A DNA stretch of 46,916 nucleotides from UBA8437 sp003445035 (GTDB taxonomy: Bacteria > Planctomycetota > Planctomycetia > Planctomycetales > Planctomycetaceae), in contig CALCHI010000571.1 in NCBI GenBank assembly GCA_937901285.1, positions 1 through 46,916 on the forward strand, given 5' to 3'. The notes under the pieces are model-generated. The model was not told the origin of the DNA, searched no databases, and saw only the letters and a list, made by a program, of their open reading frames with translations. Of the stretch, positions 16,580 through 24,442 are shown one piece after another (positions within the stretch are counted from its first letter, which is position 1; each line of letters starts with the position of its first letter). A program made the position numbers and the translations under genes.

Positions 16580-18271
16580 ATGAACCAACCCGTCGGTGAC
16601 GGTCTGAATCGCTACAGCGCCCGGATCACCCAGCCCCGTTCGCAGGGTGCCTCTCAGGCGATGCTCTACGGCACGGGAATGACCGAAGCGGACATGAACA
16701 AGCCGCAGGTCGGGATTGCCAGCGTCTGGTACGAGGGCAACACATGCAATATGCACCTGTTGGAGTTGGCCGCGGCGGTCAAAGCTGGTGTCAGCGAGTC
16801 GGACTTGGTGGGAATGCGATTCAACACCATCGGCGTCAGCGACGGGATCTCGATGGGCACCGAGGGCATGTCGTATTCCCTGCAGTCTCGTGATCTGATC
16901 GCCGATTCGATCGAGACGGTGATGGGGGGCCAGTGGTACGACGGCCTGGTCACTTTGCCCGGTTGCGACAAGAACATGCCGGGCTGCGTGATGGCGATGG
17001 CGCGGGTCAACCGTCCGGCGTTGATGGTCTACGGAGGCACGATCCAGCCCGGTTGCCTGGGCGAGGAGAAGCTCGACATTGTCTCGGCGTTCCAGTCCTA
17101 CGGGCAGTACCTGGCCGAGTCGATCAGTGACGAAGAGCGTCAGGAGATCGTTCAGAAGAGTTGTCCGGGGGCGGGGGCCTGTGGGGGGATGTACACGGCC
17201 AATACGATGGCTTCGGCGATCGAGGCCATGGGGCTCTCGTTGCCCTACAGTGCCTCGATTCCTGCCACCGACCCGGCCAAGCTGGACGAGTGCCACCGTG
17301 CGGGTGCGGCGATTCGTCATTTGCTGGAGCAGGACATCAAGCCCTGTGACATCATCACTCGCCAGTCGCTCGAAAACGCCATAGCCGTGGTGATGGCCCT
17401 CGGCGGATCGACCAACGCGGTGTTGCACCTGGTGGCGATCGCCCGCTCGGCGGATGTCGAATTGACGATCGACGACTTCCAGGCCACCAGCGACCGGGTG
17501 CCGTTTCTGGCCGACCTGAAGCCCAGCGGCCGCTTCGTGATGGCCGATCTCCACGGCGTGGGAGGGACTCCAGCGGTGCTCAAGTTCCTGCTGGCCGAGG
17601 GGCTGATCGAAGGCGATTGCCTGACGGTGACCGGAAAGACGCTGGCCGAAAACGTGGCGGATTTGCCCGAGTTGTCCGAGGGGCAGGAGATCGTGCGACC
17701 GACCTCCGAGCCGATCAAGTCGACCGGGCACCTGCAGATTCTGCGAGGCAACCTGGCACCCGAAGGGGCGGTGGCCAAGATCACCGGCAAGGAGGGCCTG
17801 GTCTTCTCGGGAACGGCACGGGTGTTCGACGCCGAGGAGGAGATGCTCGCCGCGCTCGAACAGAAGCAGATCGGCAAGGGCGATGTGGTGATCATCCGGT
17901 ACGAGGGCCCCAAGGGGGGGCCGGGGATGCCCGAGATGCTCACTCCGACCTCGGCGATCATGGGTGCCGGCCTGGGAGATGATGTGGCGCTGATGACGGA
18001 CGGCCGCTTTTCGGGCGGCTCGCATGGGTTCATTGTCGGACACATCACGCCCGAGGCCCAGGAGGGGGGGCCGGTCGCACTGGTGGAAAACGGCGACCGG
18101 GTGACGATCGATGCCGAGACTCGGCGGATCGACATGGAGGTCAGTGACGAGGAACTGGCTCGCCGCCGTGAGGCCTGGGCCGCTCCTGAGTTGAAGCACA
18201 CCCGTGGCACGCTGGGTCGCTATATCCGTACCGTCAAATCCGCTTCGCTGGGATGCGTCACCGACGAGTGA
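16580..18271 (+). CDS. ilvD: Dihydroxy-acid dehydratase
   Basis: A 563-residue Fe-S enzyme that dehydrates 2,3-dihydroxy-isovalerate and 2,3-dihydroxy-3-methylvalerate, the last shared step before the transaminase in valine and isoleucine synthesis. The start at 16580 has GGAGG 8 nt upstream. Diagnostic motifs are present: WYEGNTCNMHL, LVTLPGCDKNMPGC, KSCPGAGACGGMYTANTM, LGGSTNAVLHLVAIA and TDGRFSGGSHGFIVGHITPE. The cysteines in NTC, PGCDK and GACGG fit the cluster ligands. Length and motif spacing are normal. No other branched-chain genes are adjacent, although an ACT-domain protein with some resemblance to acetolactate synthase regulatory subunits lies at 37779-38279. Confidence 0.96.
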   Translation: MNQPVGDGLNRYSARITQPRSQGASQAMLYGTGMTEADMNKPQVGIASVWYEGNTCNMHLLELAAAVKAGVSESDLVGMRFNTIGVSDGISMGTEGMSYSLQSRDLIADSIETVMGGQWYDGLVTLPGCDKNMPGCVMAMARVNRPALMVYGGTIQPGCLGEEKLDIVSAFQSYGQYLAESISDEERQEIVQKSCPGAGACGGMYTANTMASAIEAMGLSLPYSASIPATDPAKLDECHRAGAAIRHLLEQDIKPCDIITRQSLENAIAVVMALGGSTNAVLHLVAIARSADVELTIDDFQATSDRVPFLADLKPSGRFVMADLHGVGGTPAVLKFLLAEGLIEGDCLTVTGKTLAENVADLPELSEGQEIVRPTSEPIKSTGHLQILRGNLAPEGAVAKITGKEGLVFSGTARVFDAEEEMLAALEQKQIGKGDVVIIRYEGPKGGPGMPEMLTPTSAIMGAGLGDDVALMTDGRFSGGSHGFIVGHITPEAQEGGPVALVENGDRVTIDAETRRIDMEVSDEELARRREAWAAPELKHTRGTLGRYIRTVKSASLGCVTDE

Positions 18272-18544
18272 GCGGATTGGGCAGTAAGAGCCGGAGGCTG
18301 GTTGTAACGATTAGGCGGTCTTTGTGCCTCCCCGCCTGGTGCCTGCAATCGGAAGTCCGATTGTGCCGATCCTGCCTGTGGTTGCGTTTCTAGCGAAGAA
18401 ACGGCTTTTCGAAGCTTGGCAGTCGGCAGGATGAGGTTCAATTCTATGAGCTCCAGGATGAATTCGTCGTCGGTTGTGACGTTGATGGTCCTGATGTTCG
18501 CCAGTTGGTCCAAGGCCTGGTAGGTAAATCGGCGGATCACGGTC
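18272..18544. other. Intergenic region with an uncertain minus-strand open frame
   Basis: This 273-nt stretch is less GC-rich than its neighbours. A minus-strand open frame runs from 18546 to 18220 (108 codons) and its first half reads like protein (RRFTYQALDQLANIRTINV), but it has no ribosome binding site, runs into the end of ilvD, and its ATG overlaps the plus-strand ATG at 18545 within one CATG. It could be a decayed gene remnant; I do not call it as a gene. Confidence 0.35.
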
Positions 18545-18940
18545 ATGGCGACATTCGATCAACTGGTGGCGTCGCGACGTCGGTGGATCGACCAGGAACT
18601 GGCGCCGTGGTGCCGTGCTGCGGCCCGAGCTGACCTGGTCAAAGCGGCCGACGAATGGCTGGACATTGCCGGGAAGGTCGATGCCGAGTCGACACTCTGG
18701 ACATGGGCCTGGAGCCGGTTTCCGGTCCTGGTCTGTGACGACATGCCAGGGGTCAACGAGACGAACCCGGTGCGGCTGGTCCTGGCCGACGGTCGGCAGG
18801 TGAGCGGTTACCCGGATGCGCGGGCGGGCGGACCGGGGCGGTTGGTCGTCATCGACATCGACGACCCCCAGGCGACTCACGCGCCGATCTCGATCGACGA
18901 GATCCTCAGCGTTGAGGAGTTGGAGGAGACGGGGCCGTGA
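18545..18940 (+). CDS. Small hypothetical protein, cytoplasmic
   Basis: A 131-residue protein that I do not recognise. It lacks a signal peptide and membrane segments. The N-terminal half is helical with several Trp residues (RRRWIDQELAPWC, LWTWAWSRFPVLV), and the C-terminal half looks like a small beta barrel or sheet (NPVRLVLADGRQVSGYPDA, RLVVIDIDD) followed by an acidic end (SVEELEETG). Codon use resembles neighbouring genes, supporting coding status. The ribosome binding site is weak (GGATCACGG). It is followed after 49 nt by the end of the convergent membrane-fusion gene. Confidence 0.6.
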   Translation: MATFDQLVASRRRWIDQELAPWCRAAARADLVKAADEWLDIAGKVDAESTLWTWAWSRFPVLVCDDMPGVNETNPVRLVLADGRQVSGYPDARAGGPGRLVVIDIDDPQATHAPISIDEILSVEELEETGP

Positions 18941-18989
18941 GCGTGCGGAGGGGACGGAACGGACATTCCGATTTCCGGCAATTCTTCTG

Positions 18990-20171
18990 CTACTCGACCT
19001 CGACCTCGACTGACGATCCGATCGGCACGTCGGGCCACAGGCGTCCGATTGGCTCGATCGTGATACGGACCAGCGGATCATCTCCGGCCGGTGTCTCGAC
19101 GTCCTGTTCGGTGTGCGGAGGTACGATCGAGACCCGCCCGCGGCAACGGACCGAACCGCTGAATCTCAGCCGCAACAGCGTTCCAACCGGGTAACGGTCG
19201 ATCACGCGGCTGGGGACTGGCAGGTCGATGTGCTGCCGCTCGCGGTCGTAGAGTTCGACGATTTCTTCGCCGTTGACCACGCGGTCACCGGGTTGCTTGA
19301 GGTGCAGGCCGACTGTGCCGTGGGCACCGGCGGTCAACGTCAGCCTCTTCCGGCGTTCTTCGAGTGCTTCGAGAGTGGCGCGGGCGTGGGCCAGCTGGTG
19401 GGTGGCGACATCGACGCCATTGGCCCGGCGGATCTTCTCGGGCAGGCTGCTCCGCAGGGCCACGATCCTGGCGGTCCGCTCGCGACACAGCTTGGCCTGG
19501 GCGGCGCTGACCGAGGCCGCGTTGCGGGCCGCCTGCCGCCGCATCACGGTTTTCATTCTCACATCGTCGCTGGTCAGCAACTGGGGCAGGGCGCCGAGGC
19601 GGTAGATCAGGTCCTGGCCGCCGTTGCTGGCCAGGCCATCATTCAACTCGAGCATCTCCTCCCACGCCGTCTGCAGAAACTCGTTGTAGTACTGCTTCTC
19701 GAGATGATTGGCCGCCAGCGTACGAACTTCGAACTCCTCCCGATCCAGGTCTCTCAGTTTCAGCGACAACTCGACGTCGGCCTGGGCCTGTGACTGTGAC
19801 AGGGAGGCTTCGAGCGTGGGCAGGACCGACCGGCGGTCGGCGACCTGGCGTTCGAGTTCGTCGTTGAACAGCAGCACCATCACGGTTCCGGGGGTGACCA
19901 CGGCACCGGGTTGTTCTCGCACCTCGCGGACAACCGCCTCGACCGGTGCGGTGATCACGTTCCGACTGGCCCTCAGGTAGCCGACCAGCGTTCGCGACGC
20001 CGAGCGGTGGTCGAGCCAGTTCGTCACCGCCAGCCCCGCCATCAGCGTCAGCATCAGCAACAGCAGGGTGCGGTGCGGAGGCGCCGGCAGCGGCAGGCCG
20101 TCGGTGGTGGTGGCCACGGGCGGATGATCGATCCGCGGAGCAACGGGGGCGGGGGCTGAGGAGGTGGTCAT
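18990..20171 (-). CDS. Membrane-fusion/periplasmic adaptor protein (HlyD family)
   Basis: A 393-residue adaptor of the HlyD/EmrA type that bridges inner-membrane transporters and the outer membrane. It has a Pro-rich cytoplasmic tail, one membrane helix (RTLLLLMLTLMAGLAVTNWL, about 34-53), a first biotinyl-lipoyl-like half (VITAPVEAVVREVREQPGAVVTPGTVMVLL), a long helical hairpin (about 115-285) and the second lipoyl half (LTAGAHGTVGLHLKQPGDRVVNGEEIVELY), ending in a beta-barrel (VEVEVE). The start at 20171 puts the membrane helix near the N-terminus; no good Shine-Dalgarno sequence is visible. No transporter or outer-membrane partner is encoded in the window, so it may serve components elsewhere. 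Confidence 0.82.
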   Translation of the reverse strand: MTTSSAPAPVAPRIDHPPVATTTDGLPLPAPPHRTLLLLMLTLMAGLAVTNWLDHRSASRTLVGYLRASRNVITAPVEAVVREVREQPGAVVTPGTVMVLLFNDELERQVADRRSVLPTLEASLSQSQAQADVELSLKLRDLDREEFEVRTLAANHLEKQYYNEFLQTAWEEMLELNDGLASNGGQDLIYRLGALPQLLTSDDVRMKTVMRRQAARNAASVSAAQAKLCRERTARIVALRSSLPEKIRRANGVDVATHQLAHARATLEALEERRKRLTLTAGAHGTVGLHLKQPGDRVVNGEEIVELYDRERQHIDLPVPSRVIDRYPVGTLLRLRFSGSVRCRGRVSIVPPHTEQDVETPAGDDPLVRITIEPIGRLWPDVPIGSSVEVEVE

Positions 20172-20501
20172 GGCGGAAGGCTCGACAGATGTGAGATCGG
20201 ACCAACGGGGCTGTGAGTGGCCCGCGCGGTGTGGGATGTGTTTCTCTGGGTTCTTTCGAGATCGGACACCTGCGGCTCGTCGGTCCACTGGAACGGGCGG
20301 CGAGCCCCAAGGCGGAGCGGAGCCGCGTGTTACATCCGGGGGAACCGCCACGGTCGGTTCGACGGGCAAAGGATGTCGAGCCTGTCGTGGGCCGGAGAAC
20401 CGGCATAACCGGACCGTTTTCGAGAGTGCAAACCATCACGATTCTCGGCTACCATGACCCTCCCAAGGCTCCCGTCCACTCACCGCAGAGACACGACACC
20501 C
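20172..20501. other. Divergent intergenic region, adaptor / amidohydrolase (330 nt)
   Basis: This gap separates divergent genes. The only promoter-like element I see is a weak TGCAAA-N17-TACCAT (20427-20455) before the amidohydrolase. No hairpins followed by T-runs, repeats or structured RNA were recognised; open frames here have no ribosome binding sites and look accidental. Confidence 0.35.
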
Positions 20502-21503
20502 ATGACCGCCACGCACCACCAGACCGACCGCCGGGATTTCCTGGCCAACACCGCAGCCACCGCAGCCGCTGCGGCGACCTCGTTGGCCCTTCCCCAGTTC
20601 TTCACTCCCGGGTCGGCTGATGCCGCCGAGGATGCCAAGCCCGTGATTCCCATCGTCGACACGCACCAACATCTCTGGGACCTCAAGAAACTGACCCTGC
20701 CGTGGCTCAAGAACGAGGGCGTGCAGTCGATCAACCGTGACTTCCTGATGAAGGACTATCTTGAGTCGACCAAGGGGCTGGGGGTCAGCAAGACCGTCTA
20801 CATGGAGGTCAACGTCCAGCATTCTCACCAGGAACGCGAAGCCGAGTGGGTGATCGGGATGTGCAAGGACAAGTCGAACCCGATGAAAGCCGCCGTCATC
20901 GGCGGGTACCCCCACGACCGTGGCTTCAAGAAGTACATCAGGCAGTACGAGGACAGCAATTACGTGAAGGGGGTCAGGACCGTGCTGCACGACCCCGATC
21001 GTCCCACCGGGCTCTGTCTCGAAAAGCGGTTTGTCAAGAACGTCAAGTTGCTGGGAAAGATGGGGATGAGCTTCGACCTGTGCATGCGGCCCGAAGAACT
21101 GGCCGACGGAGCGAAGCTGGTCGAAAAGTGCCCCAAGACCCGGTTCGTCGTCGACCACTGCGGGAACATGCCGGTGGGGTCCACCGACAAGTCGCTCAGG
21201 AAGAAGTGGATGGACGGGATGAAGGCCCTGGCGTCGCACGAAAATGTCGTCTGCAAGATCTCCGGGATCGTCGTCACGGCGCCGGAAGGGTGGAAGCCGG
21301 CCGACCTGGCTCCCAACATGCTCTTCTGCATCGACACTTTCGGTGAGGACCGTGCCTACTTCGCTGGTGACTGGCCAGTTTGTCGGCTCAGGGCCACGAT
21401 TGCCCAGTGGGTTGGAGCTCTGAAGACGATCGTCAAGGATCGTCCGCTGACGGCCCAGAAAAAGCTGTTTGCCGGGAACGCCGAGAAGTTTTACGGCATC
21501 TAG
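20502..21503 (+). CDS. Tat-exported amidohydrolase-related protein (amidohydrolase 2 type)
   Basis: A 333-residue TIM-barrel hydrolase of the amidohydrolase-2 family, which includes L-fuconolactonase-like lactonases and decarboxylases. A Tat signal (DRRDFLANTAATAAAAATSL) is followed by the metal-binding HxH motif (IVDTHQHLWDL), then VYMEVNVQHSHQEREAEWV, a barrel strand RFVVDHCGNMP carrying a conserved His, CKISGIV, and the C-terminal GEDRAYFAGDWPV whose Asp is usually catalytic. The start at 20502 places the twin arginines at positions 10-11. Likely role: periplasmic hydrolysis of a sugar lactone or related compound; the substrate is unknown. A sigma54-type element begins 10 nt after its stop and belongs to the next gene. 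Confidence 0.88.
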   Translation: MTATHHQTDRRDFLANTAATAAAAATSLALPQFFTPGSADAAEDAKPVIPIVDTHQHLWDLKKLTLPWLKNEGVQSINRDFLMKDYLESTKGLGVSKTVYMEVNVQHSHQEREAEWVIGMCKDKSNPMKAAVIGGYPHDRGFKKYIRQYEDSNYVKGVRTVLHDPDRPTGLCLEKRFVKNVKLLGKMGMSFDLCMRPEELADGAKLVEKCPKTRFVVDHCGNMPVGSTDKSLRKKWMDGMKALASHENVVCKISGIVVTAPEGWKPADLAPNMLFCIDTFGEDRAYFAGDWPVCRLRATIAQWVGALKTIVKDRPLTAQKKLFAGNAEKFYGI

Positions 21504-21512
21504 GCGTCCGCA

Positions 21513-21529
21513 TTGGCACGCCATCTGCT
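21513..21529 (+). promoter_or_regulatory. Candidate sigma54 (-24/-12) promoter
   Basis: TTGGCACG-CCAT-CTGC matches the sigma54 consensus with a GG (21515-21516) to GC (21527-21528) spacing of exactly 10 nt and one mismatch in the TTGC box. The predicted start, near 21540, is about 130 nt before the ATG of the thioredoxin-protease gene at 21672. Confidence 0.5.
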
Positions 21530-21671
21530 CTATTGACTCTCCGTTGCGATCACCGCACTTTCGGGCGGAAGAGGTGCGGACCAAGGATGGTCCGCTTGTA
21601 AAGACGCCAATCTTCGGTTGGTGATCGTGGACAGCTTTACAATTCGGTCGCTGAAAACCAGGGATGGTGTG

Positions 21672-23366
21672 ATGCGCGACGCGACGATACGAGTCCTTTT
21701 CTGCGGATTTTTCGCTTCTTCCTCCTCGGCGGTTACTCGACGCGGTGGCCGGACGGTCGGTTGGGCGATCATGTTCGTGGTGTTCACCGCAGGTGGTGGT
21801 TCGGGGTTCGTGGCTCCCTCGGTCGGGTACGCCGGCGAAGTGCTGGAGTTTTCGGGGCCGGGTTGCCTGGCCTGCCAGCGGATGAGCCCGATGGTCGAGA
21901 AACTCAAGCGACAGGGGTATCCGATCCGGGTTCTCGACATTCGTCGTGCACCTCGGTTGGCTCGTCAACTGGGTGTGAACCTGCTGCCGACATTCGTATT
22001 GATCGAGCAGGGGCGTGCGGTGAAGAAGATCGTTGGCGTGACGACCGAACAGCGGTTGCGATCGTTGGCCGCGGCAGCTCGGGCCAGCAGTCGCAAGTCA
22101 CCGTCGAAACGCGAATCGGAGTCCGATCCGGGGCCATCGCCCTCGGCGCGTCTGACCGGTCTGGCCGATTCGAGTGCTCCGGTGGTGCGGGCCAACAGCG
22201 GATCGGGCACCGAGCCCGATTCGGGGAGAGGGTTGCAGTCGAGTTGTGTTCGCTTGAGGCTCGAGCAGGCCGATGGTCACGAGTTCGCCTCGGGCACGAT
22301 CATCGACAGTCAACGCGGACGCAGCATTATCCTGACTTGCGGTCACCTGTTCCGGAATTATCACCCGCGGGGGAAGGCGGGAAGTGCGGTTGGCACGACG
22401 GGGTCGGGCGGGCGGTTGATTGTCGACGTGTTCGACGGCCGTCGCTCGACCTCGTATGCCGGTCGCCTGCTGGGCCATGACCTGGAATCCGACGTTGGGC
22501 TGGTCCAGATCGTTTCGCGGAAGCTGTTGCCGGTGGCACGAATTGCCGACCCGGTTTCCCGGCTCTCGGCCGGGCAACGGCTGATCAGTTTCGGCTGCAA
22601 TGGGGGCGATCGGCCAACCCGGGAACTGGTCGCCGTCACCCGGCTGAACCGCTATCTGGGGCCCGACAACGTCGAATGCACGGGTGTGCCGCTCCAGGGC
22701 CGTAGCGGAGGCGGTCTGTTGGACGCCGCAGGCCGGGTGGTCGGAGTCTGCTTCGCCGCCGACCCGACTTACCAGCGTGGTCTCTATGCGGGGCTGCGGC
22801 CGATTCACGACCTGCTGGCTCGCTGTCATCTGACGTCGCTGGTCGCCCACCGTGATCAGCCCAGCCCGCGACGCGACGCCATTCCCACCGCAGCCCGCAC
22901 GCCGGTTTCTCCGCCGGGCAACAGGCGTCGATCGCTCGACGACTTCCCGCCGCCGTCGGTCAAGACGGCCCCCCGTCCGTCGGTGGCACAGGCGACACGT
23001 CCGACCACGCCCATGGTGCCGCCACGTTCGACGAGCGGACGCTCTCGGGGCGTGTCGGAAATTGCGGCGGTGCAGGCCGCTTTGGCCGGAGCATCGGGTG
23101 CGGAGGTGGTCTGCATCATCCGGTCGGCAGACAATCCACGAGCGGCCAGCCGGGTGGTGATCATCAACCGCGCCAGCCGGAAGTTCGTGGCGGACCTGTT
23201 GGGGGAGGTGGATGTCCAGGCCCGGCCGACGTCCGGCTTCGAAGCCCGTCGGCCGCGGCCCGCAACGGGACTCACACACCGGGCGGCGACGGACGCAACC
23301 CCGCGGATGTCGTTGCCGGTGATTCGTGGTGGCGGGTACTCGATCCGTCCCGGCCCGGTTCGCTGA
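21672..23366 (+). CDS. Exported thioredoxin-like / trypsin-like serine protease fusion protein
   Basis: A 564-residue protein joining two domains. After a signal or anchor segment (TVGWAIMFVVFTAGGGSGFV, about 28-47) comes a thioredoxin fold (about 56-135) with CLAC at 65-68 and the cis-proline loop LLPTF. A Ser/Pro-rich linker leads to a trypsin-like domain (about 185-375) with catalytic residues in LTCGHLF (His), SDVGLVQI (Asp) and GRSGGGLL (Ser). A long Pro/Arg-rich linker and a small C-terminal domain (about 455-520) of unknown type follow. The start at 21672 has AGGGATGG upstream; an in-frame GTG at 21618 is possible. It probably acts in the periplasm in redox-linked protein quality control; this is inference. 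Confidence 0.8.
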   Translation: MRDATIRVLFCGFFASSSSAVTRRGGRTVGWAIMFVVFTAGGGSGFVAPSVGYAGEVLEFSGPGCLACQRMSPMVEKLKRQGYPIRVLDIRRAPRLARQLGVNLLPTFVLIEQGRAVKKIVGVTTEQRLRSLAAAARASSRKSPSKRESESDPGPSPSARLTGLADSSAPVVRANSGSGTEPDSGRGLQSSCVRLRLEQADGHEFASGTIIDSQRGRSIILTCGHLFRNYHPRGKAGSAVGTTGSGGRLIVDVFDGRRSTSYAGRLLGHDLESDVGLVQIVSRKLLPVARIADPVSRLSAGQRLISFGCNGGDRPTRELVAVTRLNRYLGPDNVECTGVPLQGRSGGGLLDAAGRVVGVCFAADPTYQRGLYAGLRPIHDLLARCHLTSLVAHRDQPSPRRDAIPTAARTPVSPPGNRRRSLDDFPPPSVKTAPRPSVAQATRPTTPMVPPRSTSGRSRGVSEIAAVQAALAGASGAEVVCIIRSADNPRAASRVVIINRASRKFVADLLGEVDVQARPTSGFEARRPRPATGLTHRAATDATPRMSLPVIRGGGYSIRPGPVR

Positions 23367-23417
23367 ATCTGACCGCGAACACCGTCCAGCACGCCCACCG
23401 TGGATGCGGTGTGACGA

Positions 23418-23446
23418 TTGCCCGTCACAAGGGCTTGCCGCATAAT
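23418..23446 (+). promoter_or_regulatory. Candidate sigma70-type promoter for cysK
   Basis: TTGCCC (23418-23423) and CATAAT (23441-23446) are spaced by 17 nt. The expected start is near 23453, about 33 nt before the cysK ATG, which has its own AGGAG. Confidence 0.45.
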
Positions 23447-23485
23447 GGCCAGCCTTCGACGCGAACAACCCACCAGGAGTCACTG

Positions 23486-24424
23486 ATGGCCATCTTCACC
23501 GACAACACCCAATCGATCGGTCGCACCCCGTTGGTACAGATCAATCGCCTGACCGACGGACTTGGAGCCACCGTGCTCGCCAAGATCGAGGGGCGCAACC
23601 CGGCTTACAGCGTCAAGTGCCGCATCGGAGCGGCGATGATCTGGGACGCCGAACAGTCGGGAACACTGCAGAGCGGGATGACAGTGGTCGAACCGACCAG
23701 CGGGAACACCGGCATCGCCCTGGCTTACGTCTGTGCCGCCCGAGGTTACAAGTGCACGCTGACGATGCCCGACACGATGTCGCTGGAACGCCGCATGATG
23801 CTGCGGGCCTTCGGTGCAGACCTGGTGTTGACGCCGGGATCGGAAGGCATGGGGGGAGCCATTCGCAAGGCCACCGAAATGGCCGAGCAGGATGACCACT
23901 TCATGCCCCAGCAGTTCAAGAACCCTGCCAACCCGCAGGTGCACTTCGATACGACCGGCCCGGAGATCTGGGACGACACCGGCGGAAACATCGACTACTT
24001 CGTCGCCGGCATCGGCACCGGTGGCACGATCACCGGCGTGTCGCGGTACTTGAAGAACGAACGGGGGCACGCGGTGACGTCGGTTGCCGTCGAGCCGACC
24101 GAGAGTCCGGTGCTCTCCGGAGGTGACCCCGGCCCGCACAAGATCCAGGGCATCGGTGCCGGATTCGTTCCCGATATCCTCGACATGGATGTGGTCGACG
24201 AGGTGGTGCAGGTCTCCAGCGAAGAGGCCTTTGCGATGGCGCCGCGGATCGTCAAGGAAGAGGGGATCATCTGCGGGATCAGTTGTGGAGCCGCGATGGT
24301 CGCTGCGCTGCAGGTGGCTGCCCGGCCCGAGGCCGCCGGCAAGACGATTGTTGTCATCCTGCCCGATTCGGGCGAACGCTATCTCTCGACGGCGTTGTTC
24401 GAATACGCCAAGCAGGAGGATTGA
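23486..24424 (+). CDS. cysK: Cysteine synthase A (O-acetylserine sulfhydrylase)
   Basis: A 312-residue PLP enzyme making cysteine from O-acetylserine and sulfide. The start at 23486 is fixed by AGGAG 7 nt upstream. The PLP-lysine motif EGRNPAYSVKCRIGAAMIWD closely follows the E. coli CysK pattern; PTSGNTGIALAYV (substrate loop), TGGTITGVSRYL (PLP phosphate loop, after GIG) and VVILPDSGERYLST are all present. It sits in a sulfur amino acid group: a fungal-type cystathionine gamma-synthase gene converges on it 18 nt downstream, and a lyase gene lies beyond. A CBS-type beta-synthase activity cannot be excluded, but length (no C-terminal CBS pair) and motifs favour CysK. Confidence 0.94.
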   Translation: MAIFTDNTQSIGRTPLVQINRLTDGLGATVLAKIEGRNPAYSVKCRIGAAMIWDAEQSGTLQSGMTVVEPTSGNTGIALAYVCAARGYKCTLTMPDTMSLERRMMLRAFGADLVLTPGSEGMGGAIRKATEMAEQDDHFMPQQFKNPANPQVHFDTTGPEIWDDTGGNIDYFVAGIGTGGTITGVSRYLKNERGHAVTSVAVEPTESPVLSGGDPGPHKIQGIGAGFVPDILDMDVVDEVVQVSSEEAFAMAPRIVKEEGIICGISCGAAMVAALQVAARPEAAGKTIVVILPDSGERYLSTALFEYAKQED

Positions 24425-24442
24425 TCCGGGAGGTGGCCGGCT

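Noticed and set aside
16493..18199. A long minus-strand open frame (568 codons) opposite ilvD
   Set aside because: It is antisense to a clear dihydroxy-acid dehydratase and has no recognisable protein features.
18220..18546. Minus-strand 108-codon open frame after ilvD
   Set aside because: No ribosome binding site, it overlaps ilvD, and its start overlaps a better plus-strand gene start; kept only as a note on the intergenic region.
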